44,916 bases of DNA. It comes from Bryobacterales bacterium. Lineage in GTDB: Bacteria; Acidobacteriota; Terriglobia; Bryobacterales; Bryobacteraceae. The position numbers and the translations under genes are program-made. Positions within the stretch are counted from its first letter, which is position 1; each line of letters begins with the position of its first letter. The stretch lies in assembly GCA_003163855.1 (NCBI GenBank), contig PLRJ01000193.1, positions 17,839-62,754 on the forward strand, written 5' to 3'. This document shows positions 32,648 through 42,170 of the stretch, piece after piece. The notes below the pieces were generated by a model. It was not told where the DNA came from and made no database searches. It was given only the letters and a program-made list of their open reading frames with translations.

Positions 32648-34543
32648 ATGAAATGGCTATTCACTTCCACATCGCTGCTGGCGGTCGCGCTGCTTTCCTC
32701 GGCCCAGACGCCGGTTAAGCTAAGCATCCAGCTGAATGAGACCGCCCACGCCGTCAGTCCTACTCTTTACGGGCTGATGACGGAGGAAATCAACTACTCC
32801 TACGACGGCGGCCTCTACGCGGAGATGGTTCGCAACCGGGCTTTTCAGGATCATGGCTTCGGAGGCGTTGCCCATTGGCACATCGTGCATGACGGCAATG
32901 CAATGGCATCGATGCAGCCCGATTTGGCGGACGGGCCCAGCGCGGCTCTGCAAAACAGCCTGGTAATCGATGTTCAGAAGGCCGATGCCAACAATCAGGC
33001 TGGCGCTCGTAACGAGGGCTATTGGGGAATGGCGCTGCGGGCGAACACAACTTACAAGGGTTCGGTCTACGCCAAGGCTGGATCGAGCGACTTAGGACCG
33101 CTAAACATCGCTCTTGTCAGCGACAACAGCGGCAAGGCGGTAGCCTCAGTAACTATCAGGCCGATAACCACAGAGTGGAGGCGTTATGAGTTCACTTTGA
33201 CCACCGGCAATATCGAGACATCTTCTGAAAATCATCTTCGGCTGACAGTAGAGCACGCGGGCAAATTGTGGCTCGACATGGTCTCGCTGTTTCCGCCAAC
33301 CTACAAGAATCGCGCGAACGGAAACCGCCCCGACTTAATGGAGATGATGGCCGGGATGCATCCGAAGTTCCTCCGTTTGCCAGGCGGAAATTATCTGGAG
33401 GGAGACCAGATTGACGAGCGCTTCGATTGGAAGACCACCATCGGCCCGCTGGTGGACCGGCCCACGCATCGCAGTCCGTGGAACTATCAGTCATCGGACG
33501 GTCTGGGTTTGCTGGAGTTTCTCGAGTGGAGCGAGGATTTGAATATGCAGACCGTGCTCGCAGTGTACGCGGGCTATTCGTTGAAGGGCGATCATATTCA
33601 TCCTGGACCTGCGTTAACTCCCTTTGTCGAAGATGCGTTGGAGGAGATAGAGTTTGCCACCGGCGATACCTCAACGAAGTGGGGCGCAGTCAGGGCGAAA
33701 CTGGGCCATCCGGCGCCGTTTGATATCCATTACATCGAGATAGGCAACGAAGACCAGTTTGACCGTTCCGGCAGCTACGAGGGACGTTTCGCGCAATTTT
33801 ATAAAGCCATCAAGGCGAAATATCCTCAGTTCGAGTTAATCGCCACCGAGCCTCTGAAACGAATGAAGCCCGATGTGCTGGACGATCACTACTACAAGCG
33901 CGCCGACGAGTTTTTCGCCGACGTTCATCACTACGACAAATGGGACCGCAACGGGCCCAAGATCTTCGTTGGCGAATGGGCCACGCGCGAAGGGTCTCCG
34001 ACCACCAACTTAGCGGCGGCATTAGGGGATGCTGCCTGGATGACCGGAATGGAGCGCAATAGCGACCTGATAGTCATGGCCTCGTATGCTCCTTTGTTCG
34101 TCAATGTCAATCCTGGTGGAATGCAATGGGAGTCGGATCTGATTGGATACAACGCGTTGTCGAGTTACGGATCGCCCAGCTACTACGCACAGTCGATGTT
34201 CGCTGAATATCTGGGGACCGAGGTGCCGAAGTCATCGGCCAGCGATGAGTCTCCCAGATTTTTCTACTCAGTCACTCGCGATCCTTCCAAGGGGAAAGTC
34301 TACCTGAAGCTGGTCAATGCATCCTCGGTCGATCAGCCAGTGGACATCAACTTGAGCGGCGTGAACGTGTCTCCTAAAGCGGATCTGATTTCGCTTAGCG
34401 GGATGAACCCGGCAGAAACGAATACCATCAGGACGCCTGCCAGGATTGAGCCAGTTAAATCGATGGTCGAGAACGCCGGCGCGCGGTTTAGCCATGTGAT
34501 TCCGCCCTATTCCATTCAAGTGATGGTGCTTGACTACCGGTAA
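32648..34543 (+). CDS. Secreted alpha-L-arabinofuranosidase (GH51)
   Basis: The 631-residue exported enzyme removes arabinose side chains from plant polysaccharides. A signal peptide (WLFTSTSLLAVALLSSAQT) leads to the GH51 opening AHAVSPTLYGLMTEEINYS. A carbohydrate-binding-like sandwich sits at about 100-220 within the N-terminal part. The TIM barrel carries the acid/base Glu368 in IEIGNEDQF and the nucleophile Glu443 in FVGEWATREG. A C-terminal beta domain closes the protein (VYLKLVNASS). The architecture matches the larger, eukaryote-like GH51 branch. The last ten bases overlap the convergent ComEC gene. With the giant glycosidase-like protein it points to plant-litter degradation. Confidence 0.93.
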   Translation: MKWLFTSTSLLAVALLSSAQTPVKLSIQLNETAHAVSPTLYGLMTEEINYSYDGGLYAEMVRNRAFQDHGFGGVAHWHIVHDGNAMASMQPDLADGPSAALQNSLVIDVQKADANNQAGARNEGYWGMALRANTTYKGSVYAKAGSSDLGPLNIALVSDNSGKAVASVTIRPITTEWRRYEFTLTTGNIETSSENHLRLTVEHAGKLWLDMVSLFPPTYKNRANGNRPDLMEMMAGMHPKFLRLPGGNYLEGDQIDERFDWKTTIGPLVDRPTHRSPWNYQSSDGLGLLEFLEWSEDLNMQTVLAVYAGYSLKGDHIHPGPALTPFVEDALEEIEFATGDTSTKWGAVRAKLGHPAPFDIHYIEIGNEDQFDRSGSYEGRFAQFYKAIKAKYPQFELIATEPLKRMKPDVLDDHYYKRADEFFADVHHYDKWDRNGPKIFVGEWATREGSPTTNLAAALGDAAWMTGMERNSDLIVMASYAPLFVNVNPGGMQWESDLIGYNALSSYGSPSYYAQSMFAEYLGTEVPKSSASDESPRFFYSVTRDPSKGKVYLKLVNASSVDQPVDINLSGVNVSPKADLISLSGMNPAETNTIRTPARIEPVKSMVENAGARFSHVIPPYSIQVMVLDYR

Positions 34544-37032
34544 GTGTCAATTTCCACCTTCCTGCCATCAGTTAGAAAGGTCAGCAGACCGCGCTGGTCA
34601 GTGCGAAAGATAGCCACGTGGTGTTCGGCCAGCCGTTCCAGCACAGTGGGATGCGGGTGATGGAACTGGTTGTGATAGCCGTCGGAGATGAAGGCGAATT
34701 TGGGCTGCAGCTGATCGATGAATTCTTCCGTGGACGACGTCTTGCTGCCGTGGTGACCGATCTTGAGCAGAGTCACTCCTTTTAGCAATCCGGAGTTGAT
34801 CAAGTCCTGCTCCACCGGACGTTCGGCATCGCCGGTCAAAAGAATCCGGCGTGCGCCGAAAGTGACTTCGAAAACGAGCGAATCATCATTGCCAGCGGTG
34901 TCTCCGGGGACATAGTCTGCCGCGGGCGATAGAATGCGCAGACTTGCTCCGCCAATCCGCATGGGCGCGGCGGTTCGGTTCATAGAAACTATGCGGACGC
35001 CATCAAGACGCGCGTGCTGCTGAACGGTGTTCCATTCGGGAGAGGGCGGCTCGGCTCCGATCCACAGAGTTTTGGGGTGGAAATTATCAAGAATGGCACT
35101 CAAGCCGGCCATATGATCGGAATGGCCATGAGTCAGCACAGCGTAATCGAGATGCCGGATGCGCCGGCTCCACAGGTAAGGCGAAACAACGTCTTCGCCC
35201 ATATCAATTTGCGGTTTGCGTTTCATGCGCTCCATGCCGGGGAAGCCGCCTGCGTCGATGAGCATGGTTTCGCCATCGGGGAAAACCATCAGAAGGCTGT
35301 CACCCTGACTGACATCGATGGCGGTGAGTTCCAGCATGCCGGGCCGCATAATCGGCTTCCAAGGCTGCAGGCAGACGATGGCGAACATGGCAAGCGCCAG
35401 GGAGAGGGCGAGAGTAGGCCAGACCTTGTGTTTCGTTCTTAAAGCGATGGCCAACAGGATGAGGGAAGCGGCAAAGGCGCAGGAGATGGCGAGTGGTATC
35501 GCGCCCAGACGCCAGGCCGGTTCGAACTGTACGTGCCAGGTGGCGACCCACTCGGCGCAAAGCAGCAGGATTTTGGTGGCCCACGCGAGCAGTTTCCAGC
35601 CAGTGGCGATAGTGGCGAAGCCGAGCGGGACAACCAGCGACAGCAGCGGTATCACCACGATGTTGGCGGAAAGGCCGGTAATGGAGAGGCGATGGAAGTA
35701 ACTCACCATCGGAAGAGCCAAACCGAACTGCACACAGGCCGAGACAATTACGGCTTCCAGCGCGAAGACAACCACACGCACGATGAGCGCGACACACGCC
35801 TGGCAGCGTTCTATAGATAGCCTTGTCCAGGCGCTGAGCGTCTCGGCCAGCAGGCGCAGTTCAACCCGCCACTCGGCAGCTTTAAGCGGCACCTGCGGAT
35901 CGTATTTCATTTGATCAAAACGGTTGACAGATGCGCTTAATGGTTCAGTAAATCGCTCCATCATGGGAATAGCAAAGGCGGCAATGGCGGCGGCCGATAA
36001 AAATGAGAGTTGAAAACTCGGGTCAAAAAGTTGATCGGGGTCGGCCAGCAGGTAGACAATTCCGACGGCGGCAAGAATGTTTAGAATACGTGTTTTGCGG
36101 AAGCAATAACTCGCTACCAAAAACAGAGTGAAGCCGCCGGCGGCACGCACCACCGGTGAACTCATACCCGAGATAAAGGCGTACAACCAGCTTGCAACCG
36201 TGGCAACGCAGAGCGCGGGTACGCGTCGCAGCCGAAACAGGCGCAGCACCAGCAATAGCGAGAACGCCAGAACCGAAACGTGCTGGCCCGAGATGACGAG
36301 CGCGTGATATGTGCCGGTGATGCGGAAATCGGAAGTCCAGCGGCGTTCGACGCCGGTAGTCTCCCCAAGCAGCGTGGCTTGCAGCAGGGCCGCCGTTTGC
36401 GGATCGTCAGGATATAGGCTGGCGATGCGTTCCAACGCCCAGGTTCTGATACTGAACAGCCAAGCTAAGGCGGGCGCACCGCAAGCGCCGACAACATGAA
36501 TCTGCGACGGGTCGGACACAGAGCCGGTCCAGTAAATATGTTGCTCTGCAAGATAGCCGGTGTAATCGAACGCATCCGGATTTTGAAAATTGCGCGGCTG
36601 GCGGATTTTCGCGGCCACTTCCACTTTTTGCCCATAAGCCAGCGGCAGACGCGCATCGTTTTTTAAGTTCATCGTGACGCGGGCGGCCGCTTTCGGTGTC
36701 AGGTTCACAGTGAATTGTTCACGCTGGGGAGAGAAAACGGTTGGGTTCGTTACGCAGCCCGACAGCAGCACGGTTTCACCGTCATCCGCGTTCAGCTTTG
36801 GCGCATTTCCCTGGCGGTGAAATACCTGTGTGCCGATCCCGAGCAGGGCAAAAGCTACACAGAAGGCAGCGATTCGGAGACGTTTTGCAGCGGGAAACAG
36901 AGCAAGCAGCAGAATCGCGCAGGCCAGAGCGCCTGGCAAGCGCAAATCGTTAAGTTCAAAGAAGACGAAATGCGCCAGCAATACTCCCGCCGCCAGAAAA
37001 GAAGCGGGAAGAAGCAACGGCTCGCGGCGCAC
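34534..37032 (-). CDS. comEC: ComEC/Rec2 DNA-uptake channel
   Basis: This 832-residue inner-membrane protein moves single-stranded DNA into the cytoplasm during transformation. The order is: N-terminal membrane helices and DUF4131-type soluble part (residues about 30-190), the Competence domain with many helices (LVISGQHVSVLAF, SGMSSPVVRAAGGFTLFL) to about 530, and a metallo-beta-lactamase domain at the C-terminus. That domain has DVSQGDSLLMVF, the metal motif LTHGHSDHMAGL near 632, LLTGDAE, and KIGHHGSKTSS. All three parts are intact and full length. The start is a GTG at 37032. The gene follows a TPR gene by 42 bases and overlaps the GH51 gene tail to tail by ten bases. Natural competence in this organism is plausible. 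Confidence 0.95.
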   Translation of the reverse strand: MRREPLLLPASFLAAGVLLAHFVFFELNDLRLPGALACAILLLALFPAAKRLRIAAFCVAFALLGIGTQVFHRQGNAPKLNADDGETVLLSGCVTNPTVFSPQREQFTVNLTPKAAARVTMNLKNDARLPLAYGQKVEVAAKIRQPRNFQNPDAFDYTGYLAEQHIYWTGSVSDPSQIHVVGACGAPALAWLFSIRTWALERIASLYPDDPQTAALLQATLLGETTGVERRWTSDFRITGTYHALVISGQHVSVLAFSLLLVLRLFRLRRVPALCVATVASWLYAFISGMSSPVVRAAGGFTLFLVASYCFRKTRILNILAAVGIVYLLADPDQLFDPSFQLSFLSAAAIAAFAIPMMERFTEPLSASVNRFDQMKYDPQVPLKAAEWRVELRLLAETLSAWTRLSIERCQACVALIVRVVVFALEAVIVSACVQFGLALPMVSYFHRLSITGLSANIVVIPLLSLVVPLGFATIATGWKLLAWATKILLLCAEWVATWHVQFEPAWRLGAIPLAISCAFAASLILLAIALRTKHKVWPTLALSLALAMFAIVCLQPWKPIMRPGMLELTAIDVSQGDSLLMVFPDGETMLIDAGGFPGMERMKRKPQIDMGEDVVSPYLWSRRIRHLDYAVLTHGHSDHMAGLSAILDNFHPKTLWIGAEPPSPEWNTVQQHARLDGVRIVSMNRTAAPMRIGGASLRILSPAADYVPGDTAGNDDSLVFEVTFGARRILLTGDAERPVEQDLINSGLLKGVTLLKIGHHGSKTSSTEEFIDQLQPKFAFISDGYHNQFHHPHPTVLERLAEHHVAIFRTDQRGLLTFLTDGRKVEIDTYR

Positions 37033-37074
37033 AAAGACTTAGTGCCGGGCGCAGCTGATTAGCTCTCAGGTTTG

Positions 37075-37944
37075 TTAGCGGTCGTGCTCCATAGTCTTTA
37101 ATTTTTCGAGAAGCACTCGCGCCTCGTCCTTCTTCTCCTCCGCCATCAGTGTCTGCGCCAGCAAGTAGGTTCCGGAATAATTGCCGGGGTCCAGACTCAC
37201 CGCCTTTCGCAGCATGCTTTCGGCATTGAAGAAGTTTTTCTGCTTCAAATAGCATTTGCCAAGCAGAATATAAGGCCCGCTGAAGTTCTGATTGAGCCAT
37301 ATCGAGCGCTGTAGTTGGGGAATGGCGGCCGCCCAGTTTTCCTGGCGCGAGTAGGCGTCGCCCAGCCGGTACCAGGCCATCGCGTAATTGGGATTGATGG
37401 CCAGTTCCTTTAACATTTCTGCAACCCCCTCCTCGGCACGGCCAGCATAAATAGCAATCTCGCCGAGCATGAAATGTGCCTGCTGGATTTTCGGGTCCAT
37501 CACCAGCGCTTTGTCGATTTCCTCCTGCGCTTCTTTTTCATATTCGCGCTTCAGCAGCATCTGGCCGGCAACAAGATGCCCGGCGGCGGAGTCGGGTTTT
37601 ACCTCGAAAAGGCGGGCAAACGCAGCTTCGGAGTGATCCGGATCGTGGTTCAGGAAATAGGCGTACCCCAGCATGAAGTTAGCCTCGTTGAGCGGGCCTA
37701 CTTTTTCCAGCCAGGGGATGGCCTTCGGACCCTGGTTCATCATGAAGTAACTCTGCCCGATCAACAACGCCGACTCTTTGAAGTCGGCGCTGTCTGGCGC
37801 TTCCGTCTTGCTGACCTCCGTCAGGACTGAAATAGCGTCGGCATAGTTTTTCTGTTGGTACAATTCCACCCCATGCTGGTGCTCGGTGCTTGCGGCCAAT
37901 GCTTGCAAACAGACCAGTGCTAAACAAAAAACAACCTTCTGCAT
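37075..37944 (-). CDS. Exported TPR-repeat protein
   Basis: The 289-residue protein has a signal peptide (MQKVVFCLALVCLQALAAS) and about six tetratricopeptide repeats throughout. Examples are GVELYQQKNYADAISVL, MLGYAYFLNHDPDHSEAAF, AMAWYRLGDAYSRQENWAAA and GPYILLGKCYLKQKNFFNAE. It has no catalytic domain. TPR proteins act as docking scaffolds; the partner here is unknown. It lies upstream of comEC on the same strand, and its start is only 33 bases from the proposed start of the divergent heptaheme cytochrome gene, which itself ends in TPRs. Involvement in DNA uptake or in cytochrome assembly are both guesses. Confidence 0.8.
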   Translation of the reverse strand: MQKVVFCLALVCLQALAASTEHQHGVELYQQKNYADAISVLTEVSKTEAPDSADFKESALLIGQSYFMMNQGPKAIPWLEKVGPLNEANFMLGYAYFLNHDPDHSEAAFARLFEVKPDSAAGHLVAGQMLLKREYEKEAQEEIDKALVMDPKIQQAHFMLGEIAIYAGRAEEGVAEMLKELAINPNYAMAWYRLGDAYSRQENWAAAIPQLQRSIWLNQNFSGPYILLGKCYLKQKNFFNAESMLRKAVSLDPGNYSGTYLLAQTLMAEEKKDEARVLLEKLKTMEHDR

Positions 37945-37976
37945 TTTTGACTCGTCTTACTATCTTCTTAGATCAA

Positions 37977-39518
37977 GTGTTACCCAAGTTGCTTCACGCA
38001 GTTGTCCTGCTTTGTTTAGCGTTACCGCTTACGGCAGCAGAAATTGTATGCGCTGGCTGCCATCCGGCCGAGGTTCAGAACTATGCGCGCTCGGCGATGG
38101 CGCGATCTGTCAGCACAGCCGCACCTCAACCCGATGGAAAGCTGCACCACGGCGCCTCAAGCACCGACGTCACTATCATCCACAATCAGGAAGGCGTCAT
38201 GCTGCAACGCCTGTCTTCGCACGGATTGACGGCCGAATATCCCGTGGCCTACGCGGTAGGCGCCGGCAAGGTCGGCTTCAGCTATCTCATTTCCATTGCT
38301 CCTTATCTTTTTCAATCCCCAGTTTCTTATTATTCGCAGGCAGGTGTTTGGGATGTTACTCCCGGTTATGAGCATGAGGGCGTGCTCGATTTCACACACC
38401 CCATTGCTGAGGGCTGCGTCTTCTGCCATTCGAACAAAGTCAATCTTGTGCCGGGCAAAGAAAACCAGTTTCGCGAACCGGCGCTTGCCCCTATCTCCTG
38501 CGAGCGCTGCCATGGCGACACAACCGCGCATCTTGCAAACCCGGTTCCCGGCTCAATTGTCAATCCAGCCAAGCTTCAGCAGAAAGCGCGCGACAGCGTT
38601 TGCGAGCAGTGCCACCTGGAGGGCGAAGCGCGCATTCTAAACCCGGGCAAGCACTGGCAGGATTTTCACGCCGGCGCGGAACTGGAATCTGTTTTCTCCA
38701 CTTATCTGCAGCGCGTTTCACCTTCGGAAGGAACCAAGGCCGTCAGCCATGCCGAGCAGTTATCGCTCAGCCGCTGCGCGCGTGAAAGCCAGGGCAAGCT
38801 GTGGTGCGGCACCTGCCACAATCCGCACGCCGCAAGCGACAACCGCCCGCAGCAGGTTCGCGACATCTGCCTGACGTGTCACTCTAGTTTATTCAGCGCG
38901 AATAAACACGCCCCGGCGGAAGAGTGTGTGTCGTGTCACATGCCGCACATCCGTCCCAGCAACGTGGCGCACGCGGCCATTACCAATCATCTGATCTCGA
39001 TTCCCGGCAACCAGCCGGCATCGAATGCCAAAGCCGTCGGCTCGCGCTTGACGGCATGGCGCACGCCCGCGCCTGAGTTCGCCGACAGGAACCTGGGCCT
39101 GGCGCTATTCGCAACCGGCAGCCTCAAGGACTACGGCGGAATTTATCAGGCGTATCAGATCCTTTCGCATCTGCCCCACCGCGATCCTGAGGTTCTGGCG
39201 ACGCTCGGCTCCATTCTGCTGGAACAGCGGCATGCCGATTTTGCGATTAATCTTTACCGGCAGGCGCTTGCGGCTGAACCGGCGAATGCGCGCTATTCAT
39301 TTGTGCTGGGTTCGGCGTTGTATGCGCAAGGCAACCAGGAGGCAGCCATCGCCGAACTGCGTCATAGTATTCAGCTTGATCGGTCACTACCGGCTCCTTA
39401 TGTGAAGCTTATGGAGATTTACCGGAAGCTGAATCAGCCGGAGCTTAGCCGCCAGGTGCGCGATGAGTATCTGAAGTTCATGCCGCAGAATATTGGTTTT
39501 CGCGAGACGCCGAACTAG
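37977..39518 (+). CDS. Heptaheme cytochrome c with C-terminal TPR repeats
   Basis: The protein has 513 residues from the GTG at 37977, which places a signal peptide (LPKLLHAVVLLCLALPLTAA) at the N-terminus. The frame extends to 37890 but would then overlap the divergent TPR gene. Seven CxxCH heme sites are visible: CAGCH at 25-29, CVFCH, CERCH, CEQCH, CGTCH, CLTCH and CVSCH, all within about the first 330 residues. Extra His residues could serve as distal ligands. The pattern resembles the cytochrome c554/NrfB-like multiheme group. After about residue 380 come TPRs (ADFAINLYRQALAAEPANAR, EAAIAELRHSIQLD). It is probably a periplasmic electron carrier with a protein-docking arm. No redox partner gene is adjacent. 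Confidence 0.85.
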   Translation: MLPKLLHAVVLLCLALPLTAAEIVCAGCHPAEVQNYARSAMARSVSTAAPQPDGKLHHGASSTDVTIIHNQEGVMLQRLSSHGLTAEYPVAYAVGAGKVGFSYLISIAPYLFQSPVSYYSQAGVWDVTPGYEHEGVLDFTHPIAEGCVFCHSNKVNLVPGKENQFREPALAPISCERCHGDTTAHLANPVPGSIVNPAKLQQKARDSVCEQCHLEGEARILNPGKHWQDFHAGAELESVFSTYLQRVSPSEGTKAVSHAEQLSLSRCARESQGKLWCGTCHNPHAASDNRPQQVRDICLTCHSSLFSANKHAPAEECVSCHMPHIRPSNVAHAAITNHLISIPGNQPASNAKAVGSRLTAWRTPAPEFADRNLGLALFATGSLKDYGGIYQAYQILSHLPHRDPEVLATLGSILLEQRHADFAINLYRQALAAEPANARYSFVLGSALYAQGNQEAAIAELRHSIQLDRSLPAPYVKLMEIYRKLNQPELSRQVRDEYLKFMPQNIGFRETPN

Positions 39519-39531
39519 GCTTGCCTGAGTC

Positions 39532-41076
39532 TCACTCGCTCTGCATCTTAGGTTTATAGGTGCTGGCATCCAGCCAGTGCGGACGATTGTCGGCGTCGGC
39601 AACCGTCTGCACAAGTTTGTAGAAGAAGGAATTAAACTTCGTAGCCGCGGCAAAATCCATCGGCTGTGTCAGATCGTCTTGCGGGCGATGGTAGCGGACG
39701 CGGTACCACTCGCGGTAACGCGTCTCGGCATCAGTTCCTGCGTCGTAGCCGAAGATAAAGCCGATGGCGGGAACACCTATCTGCATAAACGGCCAATGGT
39801 CCGCTCGCGTCAACAGTCGCCGCTCAGGCTCTTTGTCAGGACGAATTTCGATGTTCATCGAACTTCCCACTTCACGCGCCGTCTGCCCAAGCGTCGATTC
39901 GTCTACCGCCAGCGCGGTCAGAATTTTCAGCGGAAACAGCGGGCGCAGTTGGTCGAGATTGATATCGGCGGCCAGATCCGCCTTGGGAACGGTTAAATGC
40001 TGCACGAACCAGTTGGAGCCCAGCAGTCCTTTCTCTTCCCCCGTGAAAGCGCAAAATAGAACGCTGCGCCGAAAGCCATGGCCCTGCTGGCGCGCCGCCA
40101 GTTGCATCAGCAAGGCAACATACGCAGCGTCGTCCAAAGCGCCGTTATAAAGTTCATCGCCATCCACCGCTTCCCCATAACCATAGCCATCCAAATGCGC
40201 GGCAATTACAACGTATTCTGATTTTAGTTTCGGATCGGTGCCGGGCAGCACGGCCAGCACGTTCGGTGAAGAATAATCGCGCGTGGTGATGTGAATGGTC
40301 ACACGCAGCTTTGATTCGATCTCAAAGGAAGGCAGCGGCTTCATGTGTCCGCCCAGGTTCAGAAGCTCAGCCGCGTTCTGCGCCGTCCCCTCCAGCAGCG
40401 TAGTGAACGCCGCGGCACTCAGCCGCATCGTTGGCAGAGCCGCCGTGTTCGGTTTTGCAGACGTCAGCATCACGGATCGCGCATAAGCCGCCGGCCAGCG
40501 CGGTGGTTCTATCAGAAAATAAGGATCGTCAACCAGCATGAGGCCCGCGGCCCCGGCGGCGCGTGCGGCTTGCAGACGCTGCATGGCGCTTGTCATTCCC
40601 TTGCGCGTCGAGTTGAAACAGACTGCAAGCTTGCCCTGCAAATCGGTCATGTCAGCCGCGGCGCAGTAGCCGCGGAAGGCTAATGCCGCCTCCAGCTTCG
40701 GCGGCAGGCTTTCGCTCGCGTTGATGCTTATGTCCCACAAAAACTTCAGCGGTCGCGTTTTGCCGCCGGCGCTAATGAGAGTAAAGGCGGTGCCATCCTT
40801 GCTAACCGCCACTTCATGCATCGGAACCTGCTGCAAAAACGTCCCGTTTTCACCAGCGGGTTTTAGCTGTGCCGCTCGAAAGAAATTGGCGACATCGCTA
40901 GCCGCGCGGCTATAAGCTGCCGACCCTGTATCGCGCCCCTCGCGATTATCGCCGGAGAGGTCTTCTGTCAGATGCCACCAGGCACGCGTGTCCGGATCGG
41001 CGATTTCCTTGTCGCGCGGATGCTGCTGCGCGCTAAGCAAAATAGGCAAAAGAAATAACAAACCAGTGCGAAACAT
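39532..41076 (-). CDS. Secreted M28-family metallopeptidase
   Basis: The protein has 514 residues from the ATG at 41076, which opens a signal peptide (MFRTGLLFLLPILLSAQQ); the frame from 41133 is probably too long. A protease-associated (PA) domain lies at about 130-270, with AARAAGAAGLMLVDDPYFLI. The M28 catalytic domain follows, with zinc ligands suggested by VVIAAHLDGYG, the Asp of GALDDAAYVALLM, Glu pairs in CAFTGEEKGLLGS, the DINLDQ segment and a late His in YHRPQDDL. Family members are aminopeptidases that cut N-terminal residues from peptides outside the cytoplasm, which would complement the tricorn homologue. It converges on the cytochrome gene with 13 bases between stops. Confidence 0.9.
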   Translation of the reverse strand: MFRTGLLFLLPILLSAQQHPRDKEIADPDTRAWWHLTEDLSGDNREGRDTGSAAYSRAASDVANFFRAAQLKPAGENGTFLQQVPMHEVAVSKDGTAFTLISAGGKTRPLKFLWDISINASESLPPKLEAALAFRGYCAAADMTDLQGKLAVCFNSTRKGMTSAMQRLQAARAAGAAGLMLVDDPYFLIEPPRWPAAYARSVMLTSAKPNTAALPTMRLSAAAFTTLLEGTAQNAAELLNLGGHMKPLPSFEIESKLRVTIHITTRDYSSPNVLAVLPGTDPKLKSEYVVIAAHLDGYGYGEAVDGDELYNGALDDAAYVALLMQLAARQQGHGFRRSVLFCAFTGEEKGLLGSNWFVQHLTVPKADLAADINLDQLRPLFPLKILTALAVDESTLGQTAREVGSSMNIEIRPDKEPERRLLTRADHWPFMQIGVPAIGFIFGYDAGTDAETRYREWYRVRYHRPQDDLTQPMDFAAATKFNSFFYKLVQTVADADNRPHWLDASTYKPKMQSE

Positions 41077-41099
41077 CAATGGGGCGATGATAACAAGGG

Positions 41100-41393
41100 A
41101 TGGTAACGCTAAACACCTGGGTGAGCCGTACACTCCGGCTGATGGTTCTTTTGCATGCGGCTTTGCTCGTCGAAATGGCGGCGTTTCAACGCGCCATACT
41201 GACCGGTAAAGCAGGCCTGAAAACCCAGGTTTGGATTATGTGTTTTCTAGGCTTGCTGCTTTTCGCCGACCTGGTCACGCCGCATGCGCCCAATCGCAGG
41301 AATGGCAAAGTCCTCGATACCATCCTCGTGTTCCTATGGCTCATCCTGCTGGTGGCAGGAATTACCATCGGCGTCGGCATGGGCGCCGTTTAA
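41100..41393 (+). CDS. Small three-helix membrane protein, unknown
   Basis: The product has 97 residues and no recognised family. Hydrophobic segments occur at about 12-29 (RLMVLLHAALLVEMAAF), 45-60 (WIMCFLGLLLFADLV) and 72-95 (TILVFLWLILLVAGITIGVG), with a positive loop after the second (PHAPNRRNGK). AAGGG lies directly before the ATG with little spacing, so initiation may be weak or may occur at the ATG at 41142. It starts 24 bases from the divergent M28 peptidase start. The hydrophobic pattern supports a real protein. Confidence 0.65.
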   Translation: MVTLNTWVSRTLRLMVLLHAALLVEMAAFQRAILTGKAGLKTQVWIMCFLGLLLFADLVTPHAPNRRNGKVLDTILVFLWLILLVAGITIGVGMGAV

Positions 41394-41396
41394 TGC

Positions 41397-42053
41397 TTAC
41401 TTGCATTGGAACTGCAGGGTATTCACAACATTGGCGAAGACCGGTTCAAAACGATTCACCTGATCGGTCTGGCACTGCAACTCCAGCCGGAACAAGCCAT
41501 CCTGGCGCTTCACAAAGACGATCTCTTCGGTCCAATTAGAACGTTCCAGCGGATCGTAGTACTTGTTCTTCACAAACAGCGCCGGATTCCCCTGCATCTG
41601 CATGTTGTGCTGGTCAACCGTCTCCACCCGTTCCACCCGCATTAACTTCTGCAGGCCGGCAATATGGTCCTTCATTTCATCCAGCAGCAGGTCATCCGTT
41701 GCGGCGCTCGAAAGACTCGCGGGCTTCAAGCGCGCGTCTTCCGAACTAGGCAGCGATAAAAGACCCATATCAATTTCGCCCATCGGCTTCGAGAACTTCT
41801 GCTTGCCGGTTTCCACAACCAGGCCGGTTCCGTCAAATGCCATGTCCTTGGTCCAGCGCGAAGGGTAATTCACGCAATAGCCCAGATTGGCATTGCGGTA
41901 ACGCTTCCACGCCTTGTCCAGACGATTCACGCTGGCGTGCGTGTCAGGGCCGGTGACCGTTCCCGCAGGTGGTGCGGCGGATAAGCAACAGCACGCAAGT
42001 GCGCATAACAGGGCAGATTGCACGGAGACGGCCGGGAACTGCTTGAAGATCAT
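41397..42053 (-). CDS. Exported protein with PsbP-like fold, unknown
   Basis: The 218-residue protein has a hydrophobic N-terminus with a run of Cys (LLCALACCCLSAAPP) that could be a lipobox, so it may be a lipoprotein. The mature part starts WKRYRNANLGYCVNYPSRWT and ends NRFEPVFANVVNTLQFQC. This is the typical opening and closing pattern of PsbP/DcrB-type domains (xYxNxxxGYSFxYPxxW ... FxxILxSFxF). Two Cys in the mature part could pair. No enzymatic motif is seen. It converges with the small membrane gene with three bases between them. Confidence 0.7.
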   Translation of the reverse strand: MIFKQFPAVSVQSALLCALACCCLSAAPPAGTVTGPDTHASVNRLDKAWKRYRNANLGYCVNYPSRWTKDMAFDGTGLVVETGKQKFSKPMGEIDMGLLSLPSSEDARLKPASLSSAATDDLLLDEMKDHIAGLQKLMRVERVETVDQHNMQMQGNPALFVKNKYYDPLERSNWTEEIVFVKRQDGLFRLELQCQTDQVNRFEPVFANVVNTLQFQCK

Positions 42054-42170
42054 TGAAAGCTAGAATATACGGTATTCCAGCATTTTCCTAGTACTAATGC
42101 ATGTCAAAAGTAAGGGGTCATGCGCCAACTAGGGTGAAGTTGGCTAAGTTGTTGAAAACCTTAGGCCGTA

